From Lysobacterales bacterium (GTDB lineage: Bacteria > Pseudomonadota > Gammaproteobacteria > Xanthomonadales > Ahniellaceae), in the NCBI GenBank assembly GCA_016703225.1, contig JADJCM010000002.1, positions 248,001-312,000 of the forward strand: a DNA stretch of 64,000 bases, read 5' to 3'. Under the pieces are notes generated by a model. That model was not told the origin of the DNA, searched no databases, and saw nothing but the letters and a program-made list of their open reading frames with translations. The translations under genes and the position numbers were made by a program. Of this stretch, positions 1 to 8,853 are shown one piece after another. Numbering within the stretch: position 1 is the first letter of the stretch; the number at the start of each line of letters is the position of its first letter.

Positions 1-1380
1 ATCAGGCCCGACGCGGAACACGAAGGTGCTGTACACGCTGCTGCCCTGCGCATACAGGTGCGACAGGTGGGTGTAGGCATGCGCGCGCTCGCCAAACGTC
101 GCCAGCGCGTCGCGCCCGGCCTGTTCGATGGCGTGCAGCATCGGCGTCACCTTGGGCCAGTCGCAGGCGGTTTCCATGGTGTCCACCGCGTAGCCGTGCT
201 GCCACAGCGCGTTGCGCAGGTAGACGCTGCGAAAGCGGTTCGCCTCCCAGCGCCGGCCAAGCGCACCGCCAGTGGCGACTCCGCCGTGGCGGCGCCAGAT
301 CGCTGCCGCCTCGCGCTGCATCGCGCGCACCTGTGCGCCAGAGCCGGTACATCCAACCAGCATCAGCACCTTGCCCGCAGCGACGCCGCGCAGACGCAGG
401 TAGCGCTCCAGCCACGCCACCTGGCGACCGTGTCCGGCCAGGGTCAGCGTGGTGCGCGTCTCCAGCGCGTTGGCCAGGCGCAGCATCGACAGTCCGAGGC
501 GTGCCTGCGCCAGTTCGCGCGCGCAGGCGGCACCGCGGTCCCAGTCGGGCAGGAACACGGCGATGAAGCGTTCGCACTCGGGCAGGCGGCTGATGCGCAC
601 CGTGGCTTCGCTGAGCACGCCGATGCGACCTTCGGAGCCGAGCACCCACTCGCGCAGATCCGGGCCTGCGGCCGAGGCCGGAAAGGTCGGCAGCTCCAGC
701 GTCGCACTGGGCGTGTCCAGGCGGCCACCGGCGAACAGCGCCTCGATGCGGCCGTAGCGCGATGACTGCTGGCCCGAGGAGCGCGTCACCACCCAGCCGC
801 CGAGCGACGCGAACTCGAAACTCTGCGGGTAGTGGCCAAGCATCCAGCCCTGCGCGCGCAACTGCGCTTCCAGATCGGGGCCGAGCACGCCGGCCTCGAA
901 GCGCGCAAGGCGCGCATCGGCGTCGATCCACAGCAGGCGGCGCAGGCGCCGCAGCGACAGCGCCAGCACCGGGCGCTCGCCCGCGGGTGGCGTCAGATGG
1001 CCGACGACGCTGGTCGCGCCGCCGACCGGAATCACCCGCAAGCGGTGCGCGCTCGCCCAGTCCAGCAGCGCGCGCAGCTCCGCGACCGAATCCGGCTCGG
1101 CGACGCCATCGCACACGGTGCCGATGACACCGAAACGCAGCCGCAGCCAGTCTCCGCAACTCTGCCCGAAACTCGCGCGCAGGCGCGCCTCCGCCGCGGT
1201 GTCGATCGCATCATGCGCCGGCAGCCGCGATACCTGCGCCGCCACCGCCGCACAAGCCGCATCGAGACCCGCATCGCGCGGCGCCGTCCCCGGCCCGATC
1301 GCCGCAGCCAGGAATTCCAGCACCGGCGTAACCAGGCTCAGTTCGACGCTGTCATCGCCCCATCCGTTCCATCGCCGCAT
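1..1380 (-). CDS. FAD-binding oxidase, alkylglycerone-phosphate synthase (AGPS) family, 3' end beyond the window
   Basis: The frame is open from the ATG at 1380 to the window edge, about 460 codons, so the C-terminus is missing. Residues 2-8 read RRWNGWG, matching the MKWNGWG signature of alkyldihydroxyacetonephosphate synthases. A PP-loop-like FAD segment PVGGATSVVGH follows, then SFEFASLGGWVVTRSSG and GRIEALF, both typical of this family. Near the edge, THLSHLYAQGSSVYSTFVFR resembles the catalytic region of AGPS. Family enzymes either exchange the acyl chain of acyl-DHAP for an alkyl chain (ether lipids) or oxidise hydroxy acids using FAD. Bacterial members are often of unknown substrate, so only the family is claimed. 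The minus-strand neighbour upstream, at 1430, is unrelated. Confidence 0.8.
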   Translation of the reverse strand, partial: MRRWNGWGDDSVELSLVTPVLEFLAAAIGPGTAPRDAGLDAACAAVAAQVSRLPAHDAIDTAAEARLRASFGQSCGDWLRLRFGVIGTVCDGVAEPDSVAELRALLDWASAHRLRVIPVGGATSVVGHLTPPAGERPVLALSLRRLRRLLWIDADARLARFEAGVLGPDLEAQLRAQGWMLGHYPQSFEFASLGGWVVTRSSGQQSSRYGRIEALFAGGRLDTPSATLELPTFPASAAGPDLREWVLGSEGRIGVLSEATVRISRLPECERFIAVFLPDWDRGAACARELAQARLGLSMLRLANALETRTTLTLAGHGRQVAWLERYLRLRGVAAGKVLMLVGCTGSGAQVRAMQREAAAIWRRHGGVATGGALGRRWEANRFRSVYLRNALWQHGYAVDTMETACDWPKVTPMLHAIEQAGRDALATFGERAHAYTHLSHLYAQGSSVYSTFVFRVGPD

Positions 1381-1429
1381 CGTTGCTTCTCCGCTGGTGC
1401 GGCAGACGGCGCCGCACCGTCACGCCAAG

Positions 1430-2443
1430 TCAGAACCCGCGATCACCGGAGAGGATGCCACCGAGTCCGCCGAGGACCGAGCCTTCCTCCTTCGAGCCGC
1501 CGCGCTGGTAGGCGGCGGCGAACATGCGGCCGGCCATGCGCGAGAACGGCAGTGACTGCATCCAGACGTGGCCGGGGCCGGTCATCTGCGCGAGGAACAC
1601 GCCTTCGCCGCCGAACAGCATCGACTTCACGCCGCCGACCGGGATCACGTCGAACTGCACGTTGCTGGTCATCGCGACCACGCAGCCGGTGTCCACCTCC
1701 AGGCGTTCGCCGGCAGCGAGCTCGCGTTCGACGATGGTGCCGCCGGCATGCACGAACACCAGGCCATCGCCTTCGAGTTTCTGCATGATGAAGCCCTCGC
1801 CGCCGAACAGCGCGGTCATCACCTTCTTCTGGAAGAAGATGCCGATCGACACGCCGCGCGCCGCGGCCAGGAACGAGTCCTTCTGGCAAATGATCTTGCC
1901 GCCGTAGTTCGACAGCGTGAACGGGATGATCGTGCCCGGATACGGTGCCGCGAACGCGACCTTGGCTTTGCCGGAATTGCCGCTGTGCGTGAACACGGTG
2001 GTGAACAGCGACTCGCCGGTGATGATGCGCTTGCCCGCGCCGAGCAGCTTGTCCATGAAGCCGCCAGCGGCCGACTGCTGCGAGCCGTCACCGAACACCG
2101 TGTCCATGCGCACCACTGGCTGCTTGTACATCAGCGAACCGGCCTCGGCGACCGCGCTCTCGCCGGGGTCGAGTTCGACTTCGACGAACTGCATGTCGGA
2201 GCCGAAGATTTTGTAGTCGATCTCGTCCGCACGTGTGCCCAGGTTCGTCGCTGGCGGTGGCGGCGCGACCATCGCATGCGAGGCGGACGCCGCAAGTTCG
2301 TTGCACTTGCCGATCGGCATCCACTCGGCGAAACCCTGGCGCCAGCAATGCCCGTTCGGGTTCGTGCTCGCCTGCGCAACCGCGGCGGCGTGGTCGAGCG
2401 GACCCATCTGTTGTCCGTTGTAGCTCAGGAACCATTGGTGCAT
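1430..2443 (-). CDS. GYF_2 domain plus AIM24/TIGR00266 family protein
   Basis: A 337-residue protein of two parts. Residues 1-50 (MHQWFLSYNGQQMGPLD, then CWRQGFAEWMPIGK) form a GYF_2-like domain, a small predicted protein-interaction module. Residues from about 75 to 320 match the TIGR00266/AIM24 family, with FVEVELDPGESAVAEAGSLMY and several glycine-rich turns expected of its beta-sandwich fold. AIM24 homologues are mitochondrial inner-membrane organisers in yeast; the bacterial role is unknown. There is no signal peptide, so the protein is probably cytosolic or peripheral. The ATG at 2443 gives the complete GYF domain. The function remains hypothetical. Confidence 0.85.
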   Translation of the reverse strand: MHQWFLSYNGQQMGPLDHAAAVAQASTNPNGHCWRQGFAEWMPIGKCNELAASASHAMVAPPPPATNLGTRADEIDYKIFGSDMQFVEVELDPGESAVAEAGSLMYKQPVVRMDTVFGDGSQQSAAGGFMDKLLGAGKRIITGESLFTTVFTHSGNSGKAKVAFAAPYPGTIIPFTLSNYGGKIICQKDSFLAAARGVSIGIFFQKKVMTALFGGEGFIMQKLEGDGLVFVHAGGTIVERELAAGERLEVDTGCVVAMTSNVQFDVIPVGGVKSMLFGGEGVFLAQMTGPGHVWMQSLPFSRMAGRMFAAAYQRGGSKEEGSVLGGLGGILSGDRGF

Positions 2444-2477
2444 ATGCTTGCCTCTCTGCGCTTGGTTGCAATCTGTC

Positions 2478-2505
2478 TGTAGGAGCGCCGCGTGCGGCGC
2501 GATCG
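2478..2505. repeat. REP-like palindromic repeat (TGTAGGAGCG family)
   Basis: TGTAGGAGCG leads into a perfect hairpin, GCGCCGC (2485-2491), loop GT, GCGGCGC (2494-2500), followed by GATCG. The TGTAGGAGCG-stem-CGCGA layout is the small dispersed intergenic repeat common in Pseudomonas and Xanthomonadales genomes. It lies between xanB and the GYF/AIM24 gene, both on the minus strand. Only this copy was noticed in the window. Confidence 0.55.
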
Positions 2506-2536
2506 GTGACGCGGGATGCCCGATGGAATCGCGAAA

Positions 2537-3958
2537 TCAACACCGCCCGTACCGATCTTCCAGCCGCACGATGTCGTCCTCGCCGAAGTAATCACCGCAT
2601 TGCACTTCGATCAAGTGGATGTCGTCGGGGGTCGGGTTTTCGAGGCGGTGCAGGGTGTCCATCGGGATGTACACGGACTCGTTCCGGTGCAGCAGCTTCT
2701 CCTCGTCGCCGACGCGCACCTTGGCGGTGCCGCGCACCACGGTCCAGTGCTCGCTGCGACGGTAATGCTTCTGCAGCGACAGCACCTGGCCCGGCTTCAC
2801 GGTCAGGCGCTTGACCTTGCAGTCGGGGGCGTCCTCGAGCACGGTGTAGCTGCCCCAGGGGCGATGCACTGTGGTGTGCAGTTCGGTGGTGCTGTGCTGG
2901 CTGCGCTTGAGCACGTCGACCACGTGCTTGACCGACTGCGACTGCTCGCGATGCGCGACCAGCAGCGCGTCCTCGGTGTCGATGATCATCAGGTCGGACA
3001 CGCCGACTGCGGCGATGATGCGCTTTCCGCCCTGCACGTAGTTGCGTGCGGCCCCGACGAACACCGCTTCACCGAGCCGACGGTTGCCGACTTCGTCGCA
3101 TTCGACCAGATCGCTCAGCGCATTCCACGAGCCGATGTCGCTCCAGTCGAAGCTGGCCGGCACCACGGCGCGCTGGCTCGCGCGCTCCATCACCGCGTAG
3201 TCGATCGAGATCTCCGGAATGCGCGCGAAGGCGTCGGCATCGAACACCAGACTGTCCTCGTCCTGACTTGCAACGATGCAGGCACGGGTGGCCGCGAGCA
3301 CGTCCGGACAGGTGCTGGCGGCGGTCTCGATCAGGCTGCCGACGCGGAAGCAGAACATGCCCGAGTTCCAGTAGAAGCCGCCGGAGTCGAGATAACGCGT
3401 GGCTGTTGCATGATCGGGCTTCTCGACGAAGCGCTTGACCTCGAAGCCATCGCTGCCGATCGCGGCGCCGCGTTCGATGTAGCCATAGCCGGTCTCGGCG
3501 CGCGTCGGCACGATGCCGAAGGTGGCGAGATGACCGGCGGCGGCCAGGTGTGCAGCGCGACCCACGGCTTCCTTGAAGGCATCGACATCGCGGATCAGAT
3601 GATCCGAGGCGAGCACCAGCATCAAGGCGTCATCGCCATGCCGGGCCTGGATCTTCAGCGCCGCTGCGATCACCGCCGGTGCGGTATTGCGCGCGCTCGG
3701 TTCGAGCAGGTAGCGCGCACGCGCCGGGTCGAACTCCGGGTGCTTGGCGTAGGCATCGCGGGTGATGAAGGCATAGTCGCGCCCGGTCACCGTGTATACC
3801 GGCGCCTCCGGCGAAGCCACCGCCTGCGCCCGCGCCAGCGTCTTGCCGATCAGGGTGTCGCCATCGGGCAGGGTCATGAACGGCTTCGGATACAGGCGCC
3901 GCGACACCGGCCACAAACGCGTACCGGCACCGCCGGAGAGAATCACGGGAATCAGCAT
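2537..3958 (-). CDS. xanB: Bifunctional mannose-1-phosphate guanylyltransferase / mannose-6-phosphate isomerase
   Basis: The 473-residue length fits the type II PMI-GMP family (XanB/AlgA/ManC). The N-terminal nucleotidyltransferase carries the signature GGAGTRLWP at residues 9-17. The C-terminal third is a cupin isomerase domain with RPWGSY, QKHYRRSEHW and IPMDTLHRLEN. It would interconvert fructose-6-P and mannose-6-P and make GDP-mannose for exopolysaccharide or LPS. No phosphomannomutase gene lies alongside. It stands alone here, 3.4 kb from the dTDP-rhamnose genes, and a REP-like repeat lies just downstream. The ATG at 3958 precedes the canonical start MLIPVILSGG. The family assignment is very secure. 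Confidence 0.95.
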   Translation of the reverse strand: MLIPVILSGGAGTRLWPVSRRLYPKPFMTLPDGDTLIGKTLARAQAVASPEAPVYTVTGRDYAFITRDAYAKHPEFDPARARYLLEPSARNTAPAVIAAALKIQARHGDDALMLVLASDHLIRDVDAFKEAVGRAAHLAAAGHLATFGIVPTRAETGYGYIERGAAIGSDGFEVKRFVEKPDHATATRYLDSGGFYWNSGMFCFRVGSLIETAASTCPDVLAATRACIVASQDEDSLVFDADAFARIPEISIDYAVMERASQRAVVPASFDWSDIGSWNALSDLVECDEVGNRRLGEAVFVGAARNYVQGGKRIIAAVGVSDLMIIDTEDALLVAHREQSQSVKHVVDVLKRSQHSTTELHTTVHRPWGSYTVLEDAPDCKVKRLTVKPGQVLSLQKHYRRSEHWTVVRGTAKVRVGDEEKLLHRNESVYIPMDTLHRLENPTPDDIHLIEVQCGDYFGEDDIVRLEDRYGRC

Positions 3959-4129
3959 GAGGTCCTGCTTGGATCGGTTCCGAACGAGTCGGGGAGATGC
4001 GTGCGCTGAATCTTAGTGCCAGTGCCGCGTTCACCCAAGCCTGGTCGGCGTCGGCCAGGCGTGTCCGGTCTGCCGCGAAAGCTGCGTATGCTGGAACGAG
4101 AACCGCGAATGCAGAGGAGATTGGCAGAG

Positions 4130-4765
4130 ATGAGTGCGATGACGAATGAAACCACCTGGGCCAGGATCGGAGGGGCGTCGGGCACGCTTGCGATTCTCGG
4201 CTACCTTGCGGCGGCCTTCGTGCCGATGCCGGACGTACTCACGCTGACGACCGCCTTTGCATTCGGGCCCTTGCTCGCGGTGGGCGCCGTCGGTCTGCAT
4301 CGGGGCATTGCGCGCTGGCGCGGGAGCGCGCTGACGCAGATCGCCGCCGGCTTCGCCGTGGCGGGCGGAGCGACGGTGCTGATCATGCTCTCGGTCCAGC
4401 AGGCGATCTTCGTCACGCTGGCCGATTTGCGTGGTTCCGCTGGCTCCGAGCCTGCGGTGGGCATGCAGGGCGTCGAAGCGCTCGGCCATGCCGTTCACCA
4501 TGGCATCGATGTGGCCTGGGATGTGCTGATCAGCACGGCGGTGGCGCTGTTCTCGGCGGCCATGTGCCGGCGCGGCGGCTGGAGTCGGGTCATGGGGCTG
4601 ACAGGCCTGGCGCTGGGCCTGCTGCTGCTCGGCTTCAATCTCTGGTTCTTCCCCGAGCCGCCGGTGTCGGTGGAGAGCATCGACTGGGGTCCCTTCGTCG
4701 CCTTGTGGTTGCTGGCGGTGTTCGTGGCGCTGGGTTCACGCCGGACTTGGCTGACCGGCGACTGA
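4130..4765 (+). CDS. Hypothetical multi-pass membrane protein
   Basis: About 211 residues with roughly six hydrophobic segments, for example around TLAILGYLAAAF, FGPLLAVGAVGL, AAGFAVAGGATVLIMLSV, LISTAVALFSAAM and LTGLALGLLLLGFNLWF. The start at 4130 (MSAMTNET) has AGAGGAGA at 4113-4120; the frame is open further upstream but that part reads as basic, non-membrane sequence. I do not recognise a family with confidence. It runs convergently into the NAD-kinase-like gene, their 3' ends overlapping by 30 bases (4736-4765). Confidence 0.7.
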   Translation: MSAMTNETTWARIGGASGTLAILGYLAAAFVPMPDVLTLTTAFAFGPLLAVGAVGLHRGIARWRGSALTQIAAGFAVAGGATVLIMLSVQQAIFVTLADLRGSAGSEPAVGMQGVEALGHAVHHGIDVAWDVLISTAVALFSAAMCRRGGWSRVMGLTGLALGLLLLGFNLWFFPEPPVSVESIDWGPFVALWLLAVFVALGSRRTWLTGD

Positions 4766-5686
4766 CCCTCCCGCCGGCACCACCAGGTTCAAGCGCCGCT
4801 CGGCGATGCGCAGTTGCACGCGGCGGCCGGAGACGAAGTCGATGCGGTCGGACTCGATGCCGTCGGCGAAGATCACGCCGCCTTCGCTCATTTCCGAGGC
4901 GATGCTGAGGGGCGTATTCGCATCGACCACGCCGACATCGAGCGAGGCGGCGGTGGCGACCGAGGGCCAGGGCTCGCGCACGAACCAAGCGAGGCGGGCT
5001 TCGGTGACGGCGGGCATCGCCAGTTCGAGCGCGCGCTGCTTGACGATCGAGCGCGCCCAGCCGGTGGCACCGGTGCCGGTGGCGATGATCACGCCGGACG
5101 AGGAGTGGCGTTCCTCAATCTCGCCGGCACGCAGCCGATATCGCGCCGACTGATGGCTGATGTGGCCGATGAAGATCTCGTTCAACGCGAGCAGGCGCTG
5201 GCCGTCGTCGCAGACCGCTTCGGCGAGCACGCGTGCCTCGATCTGCCAGCGCGCATCGCCATCGATCGCCGCCGTGGTCAGGTCTTCGACGTCTTCGGGC
5301 GCATGTCGGCACAAGACGCCGTCATAACGCGCCGGATCGGGGTTCACGCCGATCGTGTGCTGACCGTCGAGGTACTTGGCGACGTTTGCGACCAGGCCGT
5401 CCTGGCCGACGATCATGACCAGGTCGTCGGGGGCGAACAGGAAGCGGTCGAGGTCGGCGCGGTCAATGCGGGTATACGGCCGGTCCTGAGGGATGCCCTG
5501 CAGCGCGCGACCGAGGCCATGTTCGAGGCGCTCGTGCGTGGCCTCGTACCAGTCGATGCGTTCGCCGGTCGAAGCGAGCACGAACTTGGCCTGGGCATAG
5601 GTGCCATAGCGCGCGATCAGTTGCTCGAGCGGCGTCGGCCGGGTGATGACGACGACGCGCGCAAGTCGGCGTGCGACCTCGCTCAT
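4736..5686 (-). CDS. NAD kinase-like protein (NADK3/NADHK-like branch)
   Basis: A 316-residue protein with the layout of ATP-NAD kinases. The substrate-binding region shows TIGVNPDPARYDGVL and the C-terminal half has SSGVIIATGTGATGWA, both typical of the family. The GGDG loop that coordinates the phosphoryl donor is altered to GQDG at residues 94-97 (VMIVGQDGLVANV), with the aspartate retained. The NPDP segment resembles plant NADHK-type proteins more than the standard bacterial enzyme. Activity is therefore likely but not certain. The start codon overlaps the stop of the upstream SPFH gene (ATGA, 5683-5686), so the pair is translationally coupled. Confidence 0.8.
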   Translation of the reverse strand: MSEVARRLARVVVITRPTPLEQLIARYGTYAQAKFVLASTGERIDWYEATHERLEHGLGRALQGIPQDRPYTRIDRADLDRFLFAPDDLVMIVGQDGLVANVAKYLDGQHTIGVNPDPARYDGVLCRHAPEDVEDLTTAAIDGDARWQIEARVLAEAVCDDGQRLLALNEIFIGHISHQSARYRLRAGEIEERHSSSGVIIATGTGATGWARSIVKQRALELAMPAVTEARLAWFVREPWPSVATAASLDVGVVDANTPLSIASEMSEGGVIFADGIESDRIDFVSGRRVQLRIAERRLNLVVPAGGSVAGQPSPA

Positions 5687-6726
5687 TTCGCGTCAGGCGG
5701 ATTGCCGAGCCACTCGCGGAAATGCTGAGCGAGCAGGTCCGGCGTGATGTTCAGATGGCCGATCGACTTGATGTGTTCGGCGAAACGCGCCATCACGATG
5801 CCGGAAGCGGCATGGCTCGGCGTGTTGCGCCAGATCTCGTGCTGCTTTTCGGTCTCGTCGAGGCGTGCTGCGGCGAGCACACGCTGCGCGTCGGCGGCCG
5901 CCGCGGCGGCCACGGTCTGGCGCTTGGCCTCGGCTTCGGCGATCGCCTGCAGGCGCTCGATTTCGGTGCGCGTCTTCTCGGCGTCGGCAGCGGCGCTCTG
6001 GCGCACCTGGTTCAGCGCATTGTCGCCGCGCTGCTTGATCAACAGTTCCTGCTTGCGCTCGAGTTCGAGCTCGGTCGCGAGTTCGTTTTCCTTGATCGCG
6101 CGTTCTTTCTCGACCGCCTGGGCGCGACGCTGAAAGATTGCCTCGTCGGCCTTGGCCTGGATCGATTCGCGCGCCGGCGTCTGCAGCGCCTTCTCGACAT
6201 CAGCCATCGGCGCGAGCTGGTCGATCACCACGTTCACCAGGGCCAAGCCCATCGCGCCAATCTCGGTGTCTTCGCGGAACGCCTTCATCAAGGCTTCGCG
6301 AATCGCATCCGAGCCGCGGTTCAGGGCCTGCTCAAGCGTCGCCGAGGCGAGATAACTGCGTGCCGGCGGCAGTGCGCGCTGCGACCACAGGGTCGCGATC
6401 GCATCCAGCGGGCGCTGCACCCAGGTGCCGGTGTCGGCACCGATCGAGAAGTTCACGCGCGACACGGCGACGGCGGGATTGGCGACGCGATAGACGACGG
6501 TGCATTGCACCTTCAGCGCCTGGAAATCGCTCGAGCGCTCGTTCAATACGAAGGTGGTCGCACAGTCCTCGACCGGCACTTCGGCGAGTGCGGCCGACAG
6601 CGGCAGGAACCAGTACGCCAGCCCCGCGCCGGAGCGCGCAAGCTGGCCATTCTTGAAGTGCAGCACGAACTGGTTGGGTTCGGCGCGCAGGTGTCGCAGC
6701 GGTCCGTACTTGCTGATCGTGGCCAT
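5683..6726 (-). CDS. SPFH/Band 7 domain protein
   Basis: The 347-residue protein has a prohibitin-homology-like N-terminal domain (about residues 20-190, e.g. VEDCATTFVLNERSSDFQALKVQCTV shortened here). A long charged coiled-coil follows (about residues 195-290, rich in E, K, R, A and Q), then a short C-terminal domain. There is no obvious N-terminal membrane helix, so any membrane contact would be peripheral or through the hydrophobic stretch LAYWFLPLSAAL near residue 37. SPFH proteins oligomerise and scaffold membrane microdomains or virion/toxin-like particles. It is the first gene of a two-gene operon with the NAD-kinase-like protein. Confidence 0.8.
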   Translation of the reverse strand: MATISKYGPLRHLRAEPNQFVLHFKNGQLARSGAGLAYWFLPLSAALAEVPVEDCATTFVLNERSSDFQALKVQCTVVYRVANPAVAVSRVNFSIGADTGTWVQRPLDAIATLWSQRALPPARSYLASATLEQALNRGSDAIREALMKAFREDTEIGAMGLALVNVVIDQLAPMADVEKALQTPARESIQAKADEAIFQRRAQAVEKERAIKENELATELELERKQELLIKQRGDNALNQVRQSAAADAEKTRTEIERLQAIAEAEAKRQTVAAAAAADAQRVLAAARLDETEKQHEIWRNTPSHAASGIVMARFAEHIKSIGHLNITPDLLAQHFREWLGNPPDAK

Positions 6727-6773
6727 GCACTCGTCTCCGGGGAATGGCGCCGATACTAGACGCTCCGTCGCAA

Positions 6774-7388
6774 CTAGGCGACCTGCCGGCCGCGATAGAA
6801 GCGGCGCTGGGCGAGGGCGAGCAGGCCTTGGTCTTCGCGGGTGTCGCCGTGGGCGTGGACTTCGGCGTAAGCGGCGAGTTCATACTGTTCGCGCACGCGG
6901 CGAGCTTTCTCGGCGTTGACGTTCTGCGCGCCGGCATAACGCCCGGTCAGGCGGCCGTCGCGGACTTCCAGGGGCGACGCGATCAAGTCGAGGCCATGCG
7001 TCGCGCACCAGTGTTTCAGGTACACGTCATAGGCGCCGGACACGACCACGACGGTATCGCCGCGCGCCTTGTGCTCGGCGATGCACTGCATCATCTCCGG
7101 TCGCAACACACCTGGCAGCACGTCGCGGGCGAACGCGATCGCCTTGGCCTCGTACGTCGCTTCCGCCATGCCGCGGAATCCCACCCACGCGATCGCCGAA
7201 CGAATCGCGGTGCCACTGATCCATCCCAGGCGATAGGCAATCACCATCGGCATCAACAACGCCTTGCCGATCCGCAACCGCCACCTCGGCACCGCATAGT
7301 GCACAAAGTCCGGCAACATCTCCCGCGTCGTGATCGTGCCGTCGAAGTCGAACAGGGCGAGGACTCGTCTGCGCTCCGGGGCATTCAT
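6774..7388 (-). CDS. HAD-superfamily subfamily IB phosphatase
   Basis: At 204 residues it matches small HAD-IB hydrolases (PSPase-like/CicA-like). Motif I is DFDGTIT near residues 13-19, with nucleophile and acid/base aspartates intact. Motif II lies in VVVVSGAY, and a downstream basic and acidic set (AQNVNAEKARR, HAHGDTRED) supplies motifs III and IV. The substrate cannot be told from sequence; phosphoserine-like or lysophospholipid-phosphate substrates are known in the family. The ATG at 7388 overlaps the rfbD stop (ATGA), making it the last gene of the rhamnose operon. Confidence 0.85.
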   Translation of the reverse strand: MNAPERRRVLALFDFDGTITTREMLPDFVHYAVPRWRLRIGKALLMPMVIAYRLGWISGTAIRSAIAWVGFRGMAEATYEAKAIAFARDVLPGVLRPEMMQCIAEHKARGDTVVVVSGAYDVYLKHWCATHGLDLIASPLEVRDGRLTGRYAGAQNVNAEKARRVREQYELAAYAEVHAHGDTREDQGLLALAQRRFYRGRQVA

Positions 7389-8299
7389 GCGCTGACTTCG
7401 CCCATCACCCGCGCCAGGCTTTCGGACCAGTCGGGCAGGGTGAGGCCGAAGGTGGATTGCAGTTTGTGGGTGTCGAGGACTGAGTAGGCGGGGCGTTGGG
7501 CTTTGGTCGGGAATTCGGCGGTGGTGATGGCGGCGACATCTGGTTTGCGTTCGATCAGGCCGGCGGTGTGGGCGTGGTCGATGATGCGGCTGGCGAAGCC
7601 GTGCCAGGTGGTGTGGCCGGAGGCGGTCAGGTGGTAGGTGCCGAAGCGGGGATCGGTTGCCGCTGCGTCGCGCAGCGTGTGCAGGATCAGCGCCGTGGTC
7701 TCGGCGATCAGACGCGCCGAGGTTGGCGTGCCGGTCTGGTCGGCGACAATGGTCAAACGATCGCGTTCGCGCGCCAGGCGCAGCATGGTGCGCAGGAAAT
7801 TCGTGCCGCGCGCCCCGTAGACCCAGGCCGTGCGCAAGATCAGGTGCGCCGCGCCGGATTCGCGCAATGCGATCTCGCCGGCGAGTTTGCTGCGCCCATA
7901 GGCGCCGAGCGGGGCGGTCGCATCATCCTCGCGCCACGGCCGCGTCGACTGGCCGTTGAACACGTAGTCGGTCGAGAAGTGCACGACGCGTGCATCGATC
8001 TGCGTCGCCGCGGCGCCAATCACGGCGAGTGCGCTGCCGTTGATGCGCTGCGCCAGTGCGGACTCGTCTTCGGCGCGATCGACCGCGGTGTAGGCCGCGG
8101 CATTGACGATCCAGCGCGGCTGCGTGGACGCGATCAACGCGCGCAGCGCGTCATCGTCGTCGAGGTCGCAACGCGTGCAGTGGACCACACCCGGTAGCAC
8201 GCCCTTGCGCGTGGTCGCGACGATCGGCGCCAGCGGTGCCAAGGTGCGGTGCAGTTCGAAACCGACCTGGCCATCGGCGCCGAGCAGCAGGATGCTCAC
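7385..8299 (-). CDS. rfbD: dTDP-4-dehydrorhamnose reductase
   Basis: 304 residues, the usual length. The NAD(P)-binding motif is GADGQVG near the N-terminus, followed by NAAAYTAVDRAE, the FSTDYVFNG signature and the catalytic YGRSK. It performs the last step of dTDP-L-rhamnose synthesis. The start is a GTG at 8299, whose GTGA overlaps the rfbC stop; the reading frame is open further upstream, but that part is antisense-like sequence within rfbC. Its own stop overlaps the HAD phosphatase start. Cytosolic. Confidence 0.95.
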   Translation of the reverse strand: MSILLLGADGQVGFELHRTLAPLAPIVATTRKGVLPGVVHCTRCDLDDDDALRALIASTQPRWIVNAAAYTAVDRAEDESALAQRINGSALAVIGAAATQIDARVVHFSTDYVFNGQSTRPWREDDATAPLGAYGRSKLAGEIALRESGAAHLILRTAWVYGARGTNFLRTMLRLARERDRLTIVADQTGTPTSARLIAETTALILHTLRDAAATDPRFGTYHLTASGHTTWHGFASRIIDHAHTAGLIERKPDVAAITTAEFPTKAQRPAYSVLDTHKLQSTFGLTLPDWSESLARVMGEVSA

Positions 8300-8853
8300 G
8301 ACACGTAGACCGGCAGGCGCTCGATCGGGATGTCGGCGAGGAAGGGCGCTCTTGCGTCCTTGTCCGACAGCGACGGTTGCGCGATCGGCCAGTCGATCGC
8401 CAGCGCAGCGTCGTTCCAGCGCAGGTTCGCATCGGCCGCGCGCTCGTAGGGGGCGGTCACGAGATAGTGGAACAGGGCGCTCTCGCTGGTCACGACGAAG
8501 CCATGCGCGAAGCCTTCCGGCACCCACAGCTGGCGCTTGTTCTCGGCCGAGAGCACCGCCGCCGTCCATTGGCCGAAGCTCGGCGAGCCGCGGCGGATGT
8601 CGACGGCGACGTCGTACACCTCGCCCTCGAGCACGCTCACCAGCTTGCCCTGCGGACTCGGCCACTGGTAGTGCAGGCCGCGCAACACGCCATTGGCGGA
8701 GCGCGACATGTTGGTCTGAACGATGCGCAGGTCGATGCCGTGTTCGGCATAACGCGCCTGGTTCCAGCCCTCGAAGAAGAAACCACGGGCATCGCCGAAC
8801 ACATCGGGTTCGATCAGCTTGACGCTGGAAAGGGTGGTGTCGATCACCCTCAT
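8296..8853 (-). CDS. rfbC: dTDP-4-dehydrorhamnose 3,5-epimerase
   Basis: 185 residues, the standard RmlC length. It has the cupin fold signatures DARGFFFEGWN, QTNMSRSANGVLRGLHYQ (catalytic His in RGLHYQ), GKLVSVLEGEVYDVAVDIR and WVPEGFAHGF. It converts dTDP-4-keto-6-deoxyglucose to the L-lyxo form for RfbD. The start ATG overlaps the rfbA stop (8850-8853) and the end overlaps rfbD by four bases, so rfbA-rfbC-rfbD-HAD form one tightly coupled operon. Confidence 0.95.
   Translation of the reverse strand: MRVIDTTLSSVKLIEPDVFGDARGFFFEGWNQARYAEHGIDLRIVQTNMSRSANGVLRGLHYQWPSPQGKLVSVLEGEVYDVAVDIRRGSPSFGQWTAAVLSAENKRQLWVPEGFAHGFVVTSESALFHYLVTAPYERAADANLRWNDAALAIDWPIAQPSLSDKDARAPFLADIPIERLPVYVS

Noticed and set aside
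2..1159. Long minus-strand frame in an alternative phase at the window start
   Set aside because: The AGPS-family frame in another phase has matching motifs throughout; the alternative is Arg/Ala-rich.
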